From: Petrolisthes cinctipes
Lineage: Eukaryota; Arthropoda; Malacostraca; Decapoda; Porcellanidae
Reading direction: 5' to 3'
Assembly (NCBI GenBank): GCA_033782935.1
Contig: JAWQEG010000084.1
Location: 248,001-312,000 of the forward strand
DNA length: 64,000 nt
The stretch's first letter is position 1. Each line of letters starts with the position of its first letter. Below are positions 1-11,837 of the stretch, piece after piece. Both the position numbers and the translations under genes were made by a program. Under the pieces are notes generated by a model. The model saw only the letters and a list, made by a program, of their open reading frames with translations. It did no database searches and had not been told where the DNA came from.

Positions 1-3000
1 TAGGTGCACAAATGTCGATATCTCAAATTCAGTCCCAAAACACCCGAAAATTCGATATTTAGGGGTCCCAGAAGCGATCTGTACATGCCTACTCCGTGTT
101 AGAGTATTTTCAAAATACATGCTCAAAACATACTGAAAATCGATCTTTTAGGTGCACAAAAGTCGATATGTGCATGCATATTCAGAACCCGTTTATATCT
201 CAAATTCAGGCTCCAAACACCCGAAAATTCAATATTTTTATGGTCCCAGAAGCAATCTGTACATGCCTACTCAGTGTTAGAGTATTTTCAAAATACAGGC
301 CCAAAACATGTTGAAAATCGATATTTTAGATGCCCAAAGTCAATATGTGCATGTATCTTCTGTACCCGTTTATATCTCAAATTCAGGCTCAAAACACCCG
401 AAAATTCAATATTTTGGGGTCCCAGAAGCAATCTGTACATGCCTACACAGTGCTAGAATATTTTCACAATACAGGCCAAAAACATACTGAAAATCGATCT
501 TTTAGGTGCCCAAAAGTCGATATGTGCATGCATCTTCTGTACCCGTTTATAGCTCAAATTCTGGCCCTAAACACCCGAAAATTCGGTATTTTGGGGTCCC
601 AGAAGCGATCTGTACAGTGCAAGAATATTTTCAAAATATAGGCTAAAAACATGCTAAAAATCGATCTTTTAGGTGCCAAAAAGTCGATATCTCAAATTCA
701 GTCCCAAAACACCCGAAAATTCGATATTTAGGGGTCCCAGAAGCGATCTGTACATGCCTACTCCGTGTTAGAGTATTTTCAAAATACAGGCCCAAAACAT
801 GCTGAAAATCGATATATTAGATGCCCAAAGTCAATATGTGCATGTATCTTCTGTACCCGTTTATATCTCAAATTCAGGCTCAAAACACCCGAAAATTCAA
901 TATTTTGGGGTTCCAGAAGCAATCTGTTCATGCCTACACAGTGCTAGAATATTTTCAAAATATAGGCTAAAAACATGCTAAAAATCGACATTTTAGGTGC
1001 CAAAAAATCGATATATCAAATTCAGTCCCAAAACACCCGAAAACTCGATATTTAGAGGTCCCAGAAAGTATCTGTACAAGCTTACTCCGTGTTAGAGTAT
1101 TTTCAAAATACAGGCCAAAAACATACTGAAAATCGATCTTTTAGGTGCCAAAAAATCGATATCTCAAATTCAGTCCCAAAACACCCGAAAATTCGATATT
1201 TAGAGGTCCCAGAAGGTATCTGTACATGCTTACTCCGTGTTAGAGTATTTTCAAAATACAGGCCAAAAACATACTGAAAATCGATCTTTTAGGTGCACAA
1301 AAGTCGATATGTGCATTCATCTTCAGTACAAGTTTATATCTCAAATTCAGGCTCAAAACACCGGAAAATTCAATATTTTGGGGTCCCAGAAGCAATCTGT
1401 ACATGCCTACTCACTGTTAGAGTATTTTCAAAATACAGGCCCAAAACATGCTGAAAATCGATATTTTAGATGCCCAAAGTCAATATGTGCATGTATCTTC
1501 TGTACCCGTTTATATCTCAGATTCAGGCTCAAAACACCCGAAAATTCAATATTTTGGGGTCCCAGAAGCAATCTGTACATGCCTACACAGTGCTAGAATA
1601 TTTTCAAAATATAGGCTAAAAACATGCTAAAAATCGAAATTTTAGGTGCCAAAAAATCGAGATCTCAAATTCAGTCCCAAAACACCCGAAAATTCGATAT
1701 TTAGAGGTCCCAGAAGGTATCTCTACATGCCTACTCCGTGTTAGAGTATTTTCAAAATACAGGCCAAAAACATACTGAAAATCGATCTTTTAGGTGCCCA
1801 AAAGTCGATATGTGCATGCATCTTCTGTACCCGTTTATATCTCAAATTCTTGCCCTAAACACCCGAAAATTCGATATTTTGGGGTCCCAGAAGCGATCTG
1901 TACATGCCTACTCCGTGTTAGAGTATTTTCAAAATACATGCTCAAAACATACTGAAAATCGATCTTTTAGGTGCACAAAAGTCGATATGTGCATGCATCT
2001 TCAGTACCCGTTTATATCTCAAATTCAGGCTCAAAACACCCGAAAATTCAATATTTTGGGGTCCCAGAAGCAATCTGTACATGCCTACTCAGTGTTAGAG
2101 TATTTTCAAAATACAGGCCCAAAACATGCTGAAAATCGATATTTTAGATGCCCAAAGTCAATATGTGCATGTATCTTCTGTACCCGTTTATATCTCAAAT
2201 TCAGGCTCAAAACACCCGAAAATTCAATATTTTGGGGTCCCAGAAGCAATCTGTTTGCGCCTACACAGTCCTAGAATATTTTCAAAATATAGGCTAAAAA
2301 CATGCTAAAAATCGACATTTTAGGTGCCAAAAAAATCGATATCTCAAATTCAGTCCCAAAACACCCGAAAATTCGATATTTAGAGGTCCCAGAAGGTATC
2401 TGTACAAGCTTACTCCGTGTTAGAGTATTTTCAAAATACAGGCCAAAAACATACTGAAAATCGATCTTTTAGGTGCACATAAGTCGATATCTCAAATTCA
2501 GTCCCAAAACACCCGAAAATTCTATATATAGGGGTCCCAAAAGCGATCTGTACATGCCTACTCCGTGTTAGAGTATTTTCAAAATACATGCTCAAAACAT
2601 ACTGAAAATCGATCTTTTAGGTGCACATAAGTCGATATCTCAAATTCAGTCCCAAAACACCCGAAAATTCGATATATAGGGGTCCCAAAAGCGATCTGTA
2701 CATGCCTACTCCGTGTTAGAGTATTTTCAAAATACATGCTCAAAACATACTGAAAATCGATCTTTTAGGTGCACAAAAGTCGATATCTCAAATTCAGTCC
2801 CAAAACACCCGAAAATTCGATATTTAGAGGTCCCAGAAGGTATCTGTACATGCCTACTCCGTGTTAGAGTATTTTCAAAATACAGGCCAAAAACATACTG
2901 AAAATCGATCTTTTAGGTGCCCAAAAGTCGATATGTGCATGCATCTTCTGTACCCGTTTATATCTCAAATTCTGGCCCTAAACACCCGAAAATTCGATAT

Positions 3001-3639
3001 TTGGGGGTCCCAGAAGCGATCTGTACATACCTACTCCGTGTTAGAGTATTTTCAAAATTCAGGCCCAAAACATGCTGAAAATCGATATTTTTGGTGCCCA
3101 AAGTCAATATGTGCATGCATCTTCTGTACCCGTTTATATCTCGAATTCAGGCTCAAAACACCCGAAAATTCAATATTTTGGGGTCCCAGAAGCAATCTGT
3201 ACAGTGCTAGAATATTTTCAAAATGTAGGCTAAAAACATGCTAAAAATCGATCTTTTAGGTTCCAAAAAGTCGATATCTCAAATTCAGTCCCAAAACACC
3301 CGAAAATTCGATATTTAGGGATCCCAGAAGCGATCTGTACATGCCTACTCCGTTTTAGAGTATTTTCAAAATACATGCTCAAAACATACTGAAAATCGAT
3401 CTTTTAGGTGCACAAAAGTCGATATGTGCATGCATCTTCAGTACCCGTTTATATCTCAAATTTAGGCTCAAAACACCCGAAAATTCAATATTTTGGGGTC
3501 CCAGAAGCAATCTGTACATGTCTACTCAGTGTTAGAGTATTTTCAAAATACAGGCCCAAAACATGCTGAAAATCGATATTTTAGATGCCCAAAGTCAATA
3601 TATGCATGTATCTTCTGTACCCGTTTATATCTCAAATTC
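1..3639 (+). repeat. Irregular satellite, left edge
   Basis: All satellite, but the A-B-S order is broken often. It holds consecutive short monomers (943-1238 and 2270-2862) and the 10-bp-deleted CTGTACAGTG form near 3199 and 610. No unique DNA is seen. The window opens inside a short monomer. Confidence 0.9.
2270..2862 (+). repeat. Run of four consecutive short monomers
   Basis: Starts at 2270, 2419, 2567 and 2715, with the next monomer at 2863, give lengths 149, 148, 148 and 148 bp. All go from CGATAT straight to CTCAAATTC. The last three begin with A-type heads (GTTAG with CAGGCC or CATGCTC) but carry the S-type 29-bp absence. Elsewhere S monomers are single within the trimer. Confidence 0.85.
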
Positions 3640-4779
3640 AGGCTCAAAACACCCGAAAATTCAATATTTTGGGGTCCCAGAAGCAATCTGTACATGCCTA
3701 CACAGTGCTAGAATATTTTCAAAATATAGGCTAAAAACATGCTAAAAATCGACATTTTAGGTGCCAAAAAATCGATATCTCAAATTCAGTCCCAAAACAC
3801 CCGAAAATTCGATATTTAGGGGTCCCAGAAGCGATCTGTACATAACTACTCCGTGTTAGAGTATTTTCAAAATACATGCTCAAAACATACTGAAAATCGA
3901 TCTTTTAGGTGCACAAAAGTCGATATGTGCATGCATCTTCAGTACCCGTTTATATCTCAAATTCAGGCTCAAAACACCCGAAAATTCAATATTTTGGGGT
4001 CCCAGAAGCAATCTGTACATGCCTACACAGTGCTAGAATATTTTCAAAATATAGGCTAAAAACATGCTGAAAATCGATATTTTAGATGCCCAAAGTCAAT
4101 ATGTGCATGTATCTTCTGTACCCGTTTATATCTCAAATTCAGGCTCAAAACACCCGAAAATTCAATATTTTGGGGTCCCAGAAGCAATCTGTACATGCCT
4201 ACACAGTGCTAGAATATTTTCAAAATATAGGCTAAAAACATGCTAAAAATCGATCTTTTAGGTGCACATAAGTCGATATCTCAAATTCAGTCCCAAAACA
4301 CCCGAAAATTCGATATTTTGGGGTCCCAGAAGGTATCTGTACATGCCTACTCCGTGTTAGAGTATTTTCAAAATTCAGGCCCAAAACATGCTGAAAATCG
4401 ATATTTTTGGTGCCCAAAGTCAATATGTGCATGCATCTTCTATACCCGTTTATATCTCGAATTCAGGCTCAAAACACCCGAAAATTCAATATTTTGGGGT
4501 CCCAGAAGCAATCTGTACAGTGCTAGAATATTTTCAAAATATAGGCTAAAAACATGCTAAAAATCGATCTTTTAGGTTCCAAAAAGTCGATATCTCAAAT
4601 TCAGTCCCAAAACACCCGAAAATTCGATATTTAGGGATCCCAGAAGCGATCTGTACATGCCTACTCCGTTTTAGAGTATTTTCAAAATACATGCTCAAAA
4701 CATACTGAAAATCGATCTTTTAGGTGCACAAAAGTCGATATGTGCATTCATCTTCAGTACCCGTTTATATCTCAAATTT
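3640..4779 (+). repeat. 1140-bp tandem duplication, copy 1
   Basis: Aligns with 4780-5919 at a constant offset of 1140 bp. I saw two differences: GATATTTAGGGGTCCC near 3829 versus GATATTTAGGTGTCCC near 4969, and TATACCCG near 4441 versus TGTACCCG near 5581. Left of 3640 the alignment breaks (TTCAGGC versus TTTAGGC). The ends are uncertain by some tens of bases because the repeat is self-similar. Confidence 0.8.
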
Positions 4780-5919
4780 AGGCTCAAAACACCCGAAAAT
4801 TCAATATTTTGGGGTCCCAGAAGCAATCTGTACATGCCTACACAGTGCTAGAATATTTTCAAAATATAGGCTAAAAACATGCTAAAAATCGACATTTTAG
4901 GTGCCAAAAAATCGATATCTCAAATTCAGTCCCAAAACACCCGAAAATTCGATATTTAGGTGTCCCAGAAGCGATCTGTACATAACTACTCCGTGTTAGA
5001 GTATTTTCAAAATACATGCTCAAAACATACTGAAAATCGATCTTTTAGGTGCACAAAAGTCGATATGTGCATGCATCTTCAGTACCCGTTTATATCTCAA
5101 ATTCAGGCTCAAAACACCCGAAAATTCAATATTTTGGGGTCCCAGAAGCAATCTGTACATGCCTACACAGTGCTAGAATATTTTCAAAATATAGGCTAAA
5201 AACATGCTGAAAATCGATATTTTAGATGCCCAAAGTCAATATGTGCATGTATCTTCTGTACCCGTTTATATCTCAAATTCAGGCTCAAAACACCCGAAAA
5301 TTCAATATTTTGGGGTCCCAGAAGCAATCTGTACATGCCTACACAGTGCTAGAATATTTTCAAAATATAGGCTAAAAACATGCTAAAAATCGATCTTTTA
5401 GGTGCACATAAGTCGATATCTCAAATTCAGTCCCAAAACACCCGAAAATTCGATATTTTGGGGTCCCAGAAGGTATCTGTACATGCCTACTCCGTGTTAG
5501 AGTATTTTCAAAATTCAGGCCCAAAACATGCTGAAAATCGATATTTTTGGTGCCCAAAGTCAATATGTGCATGCATCTTCTGTACCCGTTTATATCTCGA
5601 ATTCAGGCTCAAAACACCCGAAAATTCAATATTTTGGGGTCCCAGAAGCAATCTGTACAGTGCTAGAATATTTTCAAAATATAGGCTAAAAACATGCTAA
5701 AAATCGATCTTTTAGGTTCCAAAAAGTCGATATCTCAAATTCAGTCCCAAAACACCCGAAAATTCGATATTTAGGGATCCCAGAAGCGATCTGTACATGC
5801 CTACTCCGTTTTAGAGTATTTTCAAAATACATGCTCAAAACATACTGAAAATCGATCTTTTAGGTGCACAAAAGTCGATATGTGCATTCATCTTCAGTAC
5901 CCGTTTATATCTCAAATTT
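4780..5919 (+). repeat. 1140-bp tandem duplication, copy 2
   Basis: Second copy of 3640-4779, about six or seven monomers long. It is not a whole number of 501-bp trimers, so it arose by out-of-register exchange. The similarity with copy 1 plus offset breaks near 5977 (TACATGTCTACTCAG versus TACATGCCTACACAG). Confidence 0.8.
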
Positions 5920-6296
5920 AGGCTCAAAACACCCGAAAATTCAATATTTTGGGGTCCCAGAAGCAATCTGTACATGTCTACTCAGTGTTAGAGTATTTTC
6001 AAAATACAGGCCCAAAACATGCTGAAAATCGATATTTTAGATGCCCAAAGTCAATATGTGCATGTATCTTCTGTACTCGTTTATATCTCAAATTCAGGCT
6101 CAAAACACCCGAAAATTCAATATTTTGGGGTCCCAGAAGCAATTTGTACATGCCTACACAGTGCTAGAATATTTTCAAAATATAGGCTAAAAACATGCTA
6201 AAAATCGACATTTTAGGTGCCAAAAAATCGATATCTCAAATTCAGTCCCAAAACACCCGAAAATTCGATATTTAGAGGTCCCAGAAGGTATCTGTA
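5920..6296 (+). repeat. Satellite up to the first MITE
   Basis: One B1 monomer followed by an S1 monomer that is split by the MITE at its CTGTACATG box. The last two bases (TA, 6295-6296) are the left target duplication. Confidence 0.9.
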
Positions 6297-6364
6297 CAGT
6301 CGGCCGCAAAAGTCCTGTCGCCTCACTCACTTCACCGAGGCACGCAATGTTCATAGACTCGAGA
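6297..6364 (+). repeat. Left inverted arm of the 163-bp MITE
   Basis: Sixty-eight bases from CAGTCGGCCGC to GACTCGAGA, matching the reverse complement of 6392-6459 at 58 of 68 positions. Confidence 0.88.
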
Positions 6365-6391
6365 TTATTAGGTGTAGAAAACGTGCGTACT

Positions 6392-6459
6392 TCTCGAGTC
6401 CATGAACACTGCATGTCTCGGTGAAGCAGGTGAGGCGACACGACTTCTGCCGCCGACTG
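6392..6459 (-). repeat. Right inverted arm of the 163-bp MITE
   Basis: Read on the minus strand it runs CAGTCGGCGGC to GACTCGAGA and pairs with the left arm. The loop between the arms is 6365-6391. Confidence 0.88.
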
Positions 6460-6652
6460 TACATGCCTACACCGTGTTAGAGTATTTTCAAAATACAGGC
6501 CAAAAACATACTGAAAATCGATCTTTTAGGTGCCCAAAAGTCGATATGTGCATGCATCTTCTGTACCCGTTTATATCTCAAATTCAGGCTCAAAACACCC
6601 GAAAATTCAATATTTTGGGGTACCAGAAGCAATCTGTACATGCCTACTCAGT

Positions 6653-7624
6653 GTTAGAGTATTTTCAAAATACAGGCCCAAAACATGCTGAAAATCGATA
6701 TTTTAGATGCCCAAAGTCAATATGTGCATGTATCTTCTGTACCCGTTTATATCTCAAATTCAGGCTCAAAACACCCGAAAATTCAATATTTTGGGGTCCC
6801 AGAAGCAATCTGTACATGCCTACTCAGTGCTAGAATATTTTCAAAATATAGGCTAAAAACATAATAAAAATCGATCTTTTAGGTGCCAAAAAGTCGATAT
6901 CTCAAATTCAGTCCCAAAACACCCGAAAAGTCGATATTTAGGGGTCCCAGAAGCGATCTGTACATGCCTACTCCGTGTTAGAGTATTTTCAAAATACATG
7001 CTCAAAACATACTGAAAATCGATATTTTAGATGCCCAAAGTCAATATGTGCATGTATCTTCTGTACCCGTTTATATCTCAAATTCAGGCTCAAAACACCC
7101 GAAAATTCAATATTTTGGGGTCCCAGAAGCAATCTGTACATGCCTACTCAGTGCTAGAATATTTTCAAAATATAGGCTAAAAACATGATAAAAATCGATC
7201 TTTTAGGTGCCAAAAAGTCGATATCTCAAATTCAGTCCCAAAACACCCGAAAAGTCGATATTTAGGGGTCCCAGAAGCGATCTGTACATGCCTACTCCGT
7301 GTTAGAGTATTTTCAAAATACATGCTCAAAACATACTGAAAATCGATATTTTAGATGCCCAAAGTCAATATGTGCATGTATCTTCTGTACCCGTTTATAT
7401 CTCAAATTCAGGCTCAAAACACCCGAAAATTCAATATTTTGGGGTCCCAGAAGCAATCTGTACATGCCAACACAGTGCTAGAATATTTTCAAAATATAGG
7501 CTAAAAACATGCTAAACATCGACATTTTAGGTGCCAAAAAATCGATATCTCAAATTCAGTCCCAAAACACCCGAAAATTCGATATTTAGAGGTCCCAGAA
7601 GGTATCTGTACATGCCTACTCCGT
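6653..7624 (+). repeat. Three tandem 324-bp dimers (B+S)
   Basis: Monomer-pair starts at 6653, 6977, 7301 and 7625 are exactly 324 bp apart (176 + 148). The units at 6977 and 7301 begin with an A1 head (CATGCTCAAAACATACTG) joined at AAAATCGAT to a B1 body (ATTTTAGATGCCCAAAG). The A and B of a normal trimer have therefore collapsed into one chimera. The two units share the private variant CGAAAAGTCGATATTTA upstream. Confidence 0.85.
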
Positions 7625-7799
7625 GTTAGAGTATTTTCAATATACAGGCCAAAAACATACTGAAAATCGATCTTTTAAGTGCCCAAAAGTCGATATGTGC
7701 ATGCATCTTCTGTACCCGTTTATATCTCAAATTCTGGCCCTAAACACCCGAAAATTCGATATTTGCGGGTCCCAGAAGCGATCTGTAAATGCCTACTCA

Positions 7800-8575
7800 G
7801 CGTTAGAGTATTTTCAAAATATAGGCCCAAAACATGCTGAAAATCGATATTTTTGGTGCCCAAAGTCAATATGTGCATGTATCTTCTGTACCCGTTTATA
7901 TCTCAAATTCAGGCTTAAAACACCCGAAAATTAAATATTTTGGGGTCCCAGAAGCAATCTGTACATGCCTACTCAGTGCTAGAATATTTTCAAAATATAG
8001 GCTAAAAACATGCTAAAAATCGATCTTTTAGGTGCCAAAAAGTCGATATCTCAAATTCAGTCCCAAAACAACCGTAAATTCGATATTTAGGGGTCCCAGA
8101 AGCGATCTGTACATGCCTACTCCGTGTTAGAGTATTTTCAAAATACATGCTCAAAACATACTGAAAATCGATCTTTTAGGTGCACAAAAGTCGATATGTG
8201 CATGCATCTTCAGTACCCGTTTATATCTCAAATTCTGGCCCTAAACACCCGAAAATTCGATATTTTGGGGTCCCAGACGCGATCTGTACATGCCTACTCC
8301 GTGTTAGAGTATTTTCAAAATTCAGGCCCAAAACATATTGAAAATCGATATTTTTGGTGCCCAAAGTCAATATGTGCATCTATCTTCTGTACCCGTTTAT
8401 ATCTCAAATTCAGGCTCAAAACACCCGAAAATTCAATATTTTACGGTCCCAGAAGCAATCTGTACAGTGCTAGAATATTTTCAAAATATAGGCTAAAAAC
8501 ATGCTAAAAATCGATCTTTTAGGTGCCAAAAAGTCGATATCTCAAATTCAGTCCCAAAACACCCGAAAATTCGAT
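7800..8575 (+). repeat. Dispersed block copy (partner 14356-15131)
   Basis: Shares private variants with a block 6556 bp downstream, notably AATTAAATATTTTGGGG and CAATATTTTACGGTCCC (about 8430 and 14990). The boundaries are approximate. Confidence 0.65.
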
Positions 8576-11169
8576 ATTTAGGGGTCCCTGAAGCGATCTG
8601 TACATGCCTACTCCGTGTTAGAGTATTTTCAAAATACATGCTCAAAACATACTGAAAATCGATCTTTTAGGTGCACAAAAGTCGATATGTGCATGCATCT
8701 TCAGTACCCGTTTATATCTCAAATTCAGGCTCAAAACACCCGAAAATTCAATATTTTGGGGTCCCAGAAGCAATCTGTACATGCCTACTCAGTGTTAGAG
8801 TATTTTCAAAATACAGGCCCAAAACATGCTGAAAATCTAAATTTTAGATGCCCAAAGTCAATATGTGCATGTATCTTCTGTACCCGTTTATATCTCAAAT
8901 TCAGGCTCAAAACACCCGAAAATTCAATATTTTGGGGTCCCCGAAGCAATCTGTACATGCCTACACAGTGCTAGAATATTTTCAAAATATAGGCTAAAAA
9001 CATGCTAAAAATCGACATTTTAGGTGCCAAAAAATCGATATCTCAAATTCAGTCCCAAAACACCCGAAAATTCGATATTTAGAGGTCCCAGAAGGTATCT
9101 GTACATGCCTACTCCGTGTTAGAGTATTTTCAAAATACAGGCCAAAAACATACTGAAAATCGATCTTTTAGGTGCACAAAAGTCGATATGTGCATGCATC
9201 TTCTGTACCCGTTTATATCTCAAATTCTGGCCCTAAACACCCGAAAATTCGATATTTTGGGGTCCCAGAAGCGATCTGTACATGCCTACTCCGTGTTAGA
9301 GTATTTTCAAAATTCAGGCCCAAAACATGCTGAAAATCGATATTTTTGGTGCCCAAAGTCAATATGTGCATGTATCTTCTGTACCCGTGTATATTTCAAA
9401 TTCAGGCTCAAAACACCCGAAAATTCAATATTTTGGGGTCCCAGAAGCAATCTGTACATGCCTACACAGTGCTAGAATATTTTCAAAATATAGGCTAAAA
9501 ACATGCTAAAAATCGATCTTTTAGGTGCCAAAAAGTCGATATCTCAAATTCAGTCCCAAAACACCCGAAAATTCGATATTTAGGAGCGATCTGTACATGC
9601 CTACTCCGTGTTAGAGTATTTTCAAAATACATGCTCAAAACATACTGAAAATCGATCTTTTAGGTGCACAATAGTCGATATGTGCATGCATCTTCAGTAC
9701 CCGTTTATATCTCAAATTCAGGCTCAAAACACCCGAAAATTCAATATTTTGGGGTCCCAGAAGCAATCTGTACATGCCTACTCCGTGTTAGAGTATTTAC
9801 AAAATACATGCTCAAAACATACTGAAAATCGATCTTTTAGGTGCACAAAAGTCGATATGTGCATGCATCTTCAGTACCCGTTTATATCTCAAATTCATGC
9901 TCAAAACACCCGAAAATTCAATATTTTGGGGTCCCAGAAGCAATCTGTACATGCCTACACAGTGCTAGAATATTTTCAAAATATAGGCTAAAAACATGCT
10001 AAAAATCGACATTTTAGGTGCCAAAAAAACGATATATCAAATTCAGTCCCAAAACACCCGAAAATTCGATATTTAGAGGTCCCAGAAGCGATCTGTACAT
10101 GCCTACTCCGTGTTAGAGTATTTTCAAAATACATGCTCAAAACATACTGAAAATCGATCTTTTAGGTGCACAAAAGTCGATATGTGCATGCATCTTCAGT
10201 ACCCGTTTATATCTCAAATTAAGGCTCAAAACACCCGAAAATTCAATATTTTGGGGTCCCAGAAGCAATCTGTACATGCCTACACAGTGCTTGAATATTT
10301 TCAAAATATAGGCTAAAAACATGCTAAAAATCGACATTTTAGGTGCCAAAAAATCGATATCTCAAATTCAGTCCCAAAACACCCGAAAATTCGATATTTA
10401 GAGGTCCCAGAAGGTATCTGTACATGCCTACACCGTGTTAGAATATTTTCAAAATACAGTCCAACAACATACTGAAAATCGATCTTTTAGGTGCCCAAAA
10501 GTCGATATGTGCATGCATCTTCTGTACCCGTTTATATCTCAAATTCTGGCCCTAAACACCCGAAAATTCGATATTTTGGGGTCCCAGAAGCGATCTGTAC
10601 ATGCCTACTCCGTGTTAGAGTATTTTCAAAATACAGGCCAAAAACATGCTGAAAATCGATATTTTTGGTGCCCAAAGTCAATATGTGCATGTATCTTCTG
10701 TACCCGTTTATATCACAAATTCAGGCTCAAAACACCCGAAAATTCAATATTTTGGGGTCCCAGAAGCAATCTGTATAGTGCTAGAATATTCTCAAAATAT
10801 AGGCTAAAAACATGCTGAAAATCGATCTTTTAAGTGCCAAAAAGTCGATATCTCAAATACAGTCCCAAAACACCCGAAAATTCGATATTTAGGGGTCCCA
10901 GAAGCGATCTGTACATGCCTACTCCGTGTTAGAGTATTTTCAAAATACATGCTCAAAACATACGGAAAATCGATCTTTTAGGTGCACAAAAGACGATATG
11001 TGCATGCATCTTCAGTACCCGTTTATATCTCAAATTCAGGCTCAAAACACCCGAAAATTCAATATTTTGGGGTCCCAGAAGCAATCTGTACATGCCTACT
11101 CAGTGTTAGAGTATTTTCAAAATACAGGCCCAAAACATGCTGAAAATCGATATTTTAGATGCCCATGTA

Positions 11170-11198
11170 CAGTTGCCTCAAGGTATTTCTTTACCCCC
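11170..11198 (+). repeat. Left terminal inverted repeat of the 272-bp MITE
   Basis: Twenty-nine bases, from CAGTTGCCTCAAGG to TTTACCCCC. One mismatch (T versus C) against the right end. Confidence 0.92.
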
Positions 11199-11412
11199 TG
11201 CGGTGGCTGTGGAGTGCATGTGGCATCGCTGGACATATGTTCGGATCACATTTGATACAGCATAATATCACATCTTATACATTATTAACATTGAAGAATA
11301 CGAAACAGCGATTCATTGTGTTATCCGTAAATATGATTCAACAGGGAGATTGGTCTCATTCATAAATGTGACTCTAGTATTGCTACGCTCCCACATCAAC
11401 TGACACAAAAGC

Positions 11413-11441
11413 GGGGGTAAAGGAATACCTTGAGGCAACTG
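11413..11441 (-). repeat. Right terminal inverted repeat of the 272-bp MITE
   Basis: Twenty-nine bases. Read on the minus strand they run CAGTTGCCTCAAGG to TTTACCCCC, inverted to the left end. Confidence 0.92.
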
Positions 11442-11837
11442 TACATGTATCTTCTGTACCCGTTTATATCTCAAATTCAGGCTCAAAACACCCGAAAATT
11501 CAATATTTTGGGGTCCCAGAAACAATCTGTACATGCCTACACAGTGCTTGAATATTTTCAAAATATAGGCTAAAAACATGCTAAAAATCGACATTTTAGG
11601 TGCCAAAAAATCGATATCTCAAATTCAGTCCCAAAACACCCGAAAATTCGATATTTAGAGGTCAAAGAAGGTATCTGTACATGCCTACTCCGTGTTAAAG
11701 TATTTTCAAAATACAGGCTAAAAACATACTGAAAATCGATCTTTTAGGTGCCCAAAAGTCGATATGTGCATGCATCTTCTGTACCCGTTTATATCTCAAA
11801 TTCTGGCCCTAAACACCCGAAAATTCGATATTTTTGG

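Larger units (their letters stand above)
6297..6459. mobile_element. 163-bp hairpin MITE, CAGT ends, TA target duplication
   Basis: The sequence is unlike the satellite and visibly richer in G+C. It begins CAGTCGGC and ends GCCGACTG, and is flanked by TA at 6295-6296 and 6460-6461. Removing it and one TA restores the ordinary satellite CTGTACATGCC. Its arms (6297-6364 and 6392-6459, 68 bp each) are inverted copies with 10 mismatches by my count, leaving a 27-bp loop, so nearly the whole element can fold back. There is no room for a transposase, so it is non-autonomous. TA duplication with CAGT termini fits the Tc1/mariner (IS630) superfamily by established knowledge. The family assignment is inference from the ends only. 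Confidence 0.88.
6462..10078 (+). repeat. Satellite between first MITE and 1.5-kb duplication
   Basis: All satellite, mixing 501-bp and 491-bp trimers with a patch of 324-bp dimers at 6653-7624. Part of it (about 7800-8575) reappears about 6556 bp further on. Near 9583 the GGGTCCCAGA segment is missing (TTTAGGAGCGATC), a small private deletion. Confidence 0.88.
11170..11441. mobile_element. 272-bp MITE, CAGTTGCC ends, TA target duplication
   Basis: Non-satellite sequence bounded by CAGTTGCC and GGCAACTG, with terminal inverted repeats of 29 bp (11170-11198 and 11413-11441) differing at one position. TA at 11168-11169 and 11442-11443 is the target duplication. The paralogous satellite at 12921-12936 has the uninterrupted site with a single TA, which fixes the element's ends exactly. 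The interior shows no transposase-like frame and no strong fold-back beyond the ends. TA duplication with a CAGT terminus suggests a non-autonomous Tc1/mariner-type element. Beyond CAGT its ends differ from those of the 163-bp MITE, so it is a different family. Confidence 0.92.
10079..11837 (+). repeat. 1485-bp tandem duplication, copy 1 (with MITE)
   Basis: Aligns with 11838-13322 at an offset of 1759 bp left of the MITE and 1485 bp right of it. The difference, 274, equals the 272-bp element plus one TA. Shared rare variants include GGTCAAAGAAGG, CTGTATAGTGC, CATACGGAAAATCG and GATGCCCATGTA. Small differences exist, e.g. AAATTAAGGCTC near 10217 versus AAATTCAGGCTC in copy 2. The ends are ambiguous by tens of bases. 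Confidence 0.85.

Noticed and set aside
6187..6441. Minus-strand open frame of about 84 codons across the first MITE.
   Set aside because: It joins satellite and one MITE arm. No protein family is recognisable and the element is too short for a transposase.
11159..11365. Plus-strand open frame of 68 codons inside the 272-bp MITE.
   Set aside because: It starts in the satellite and ends inside the element, with no catalytic motif or recognisable domain. Chance frame.
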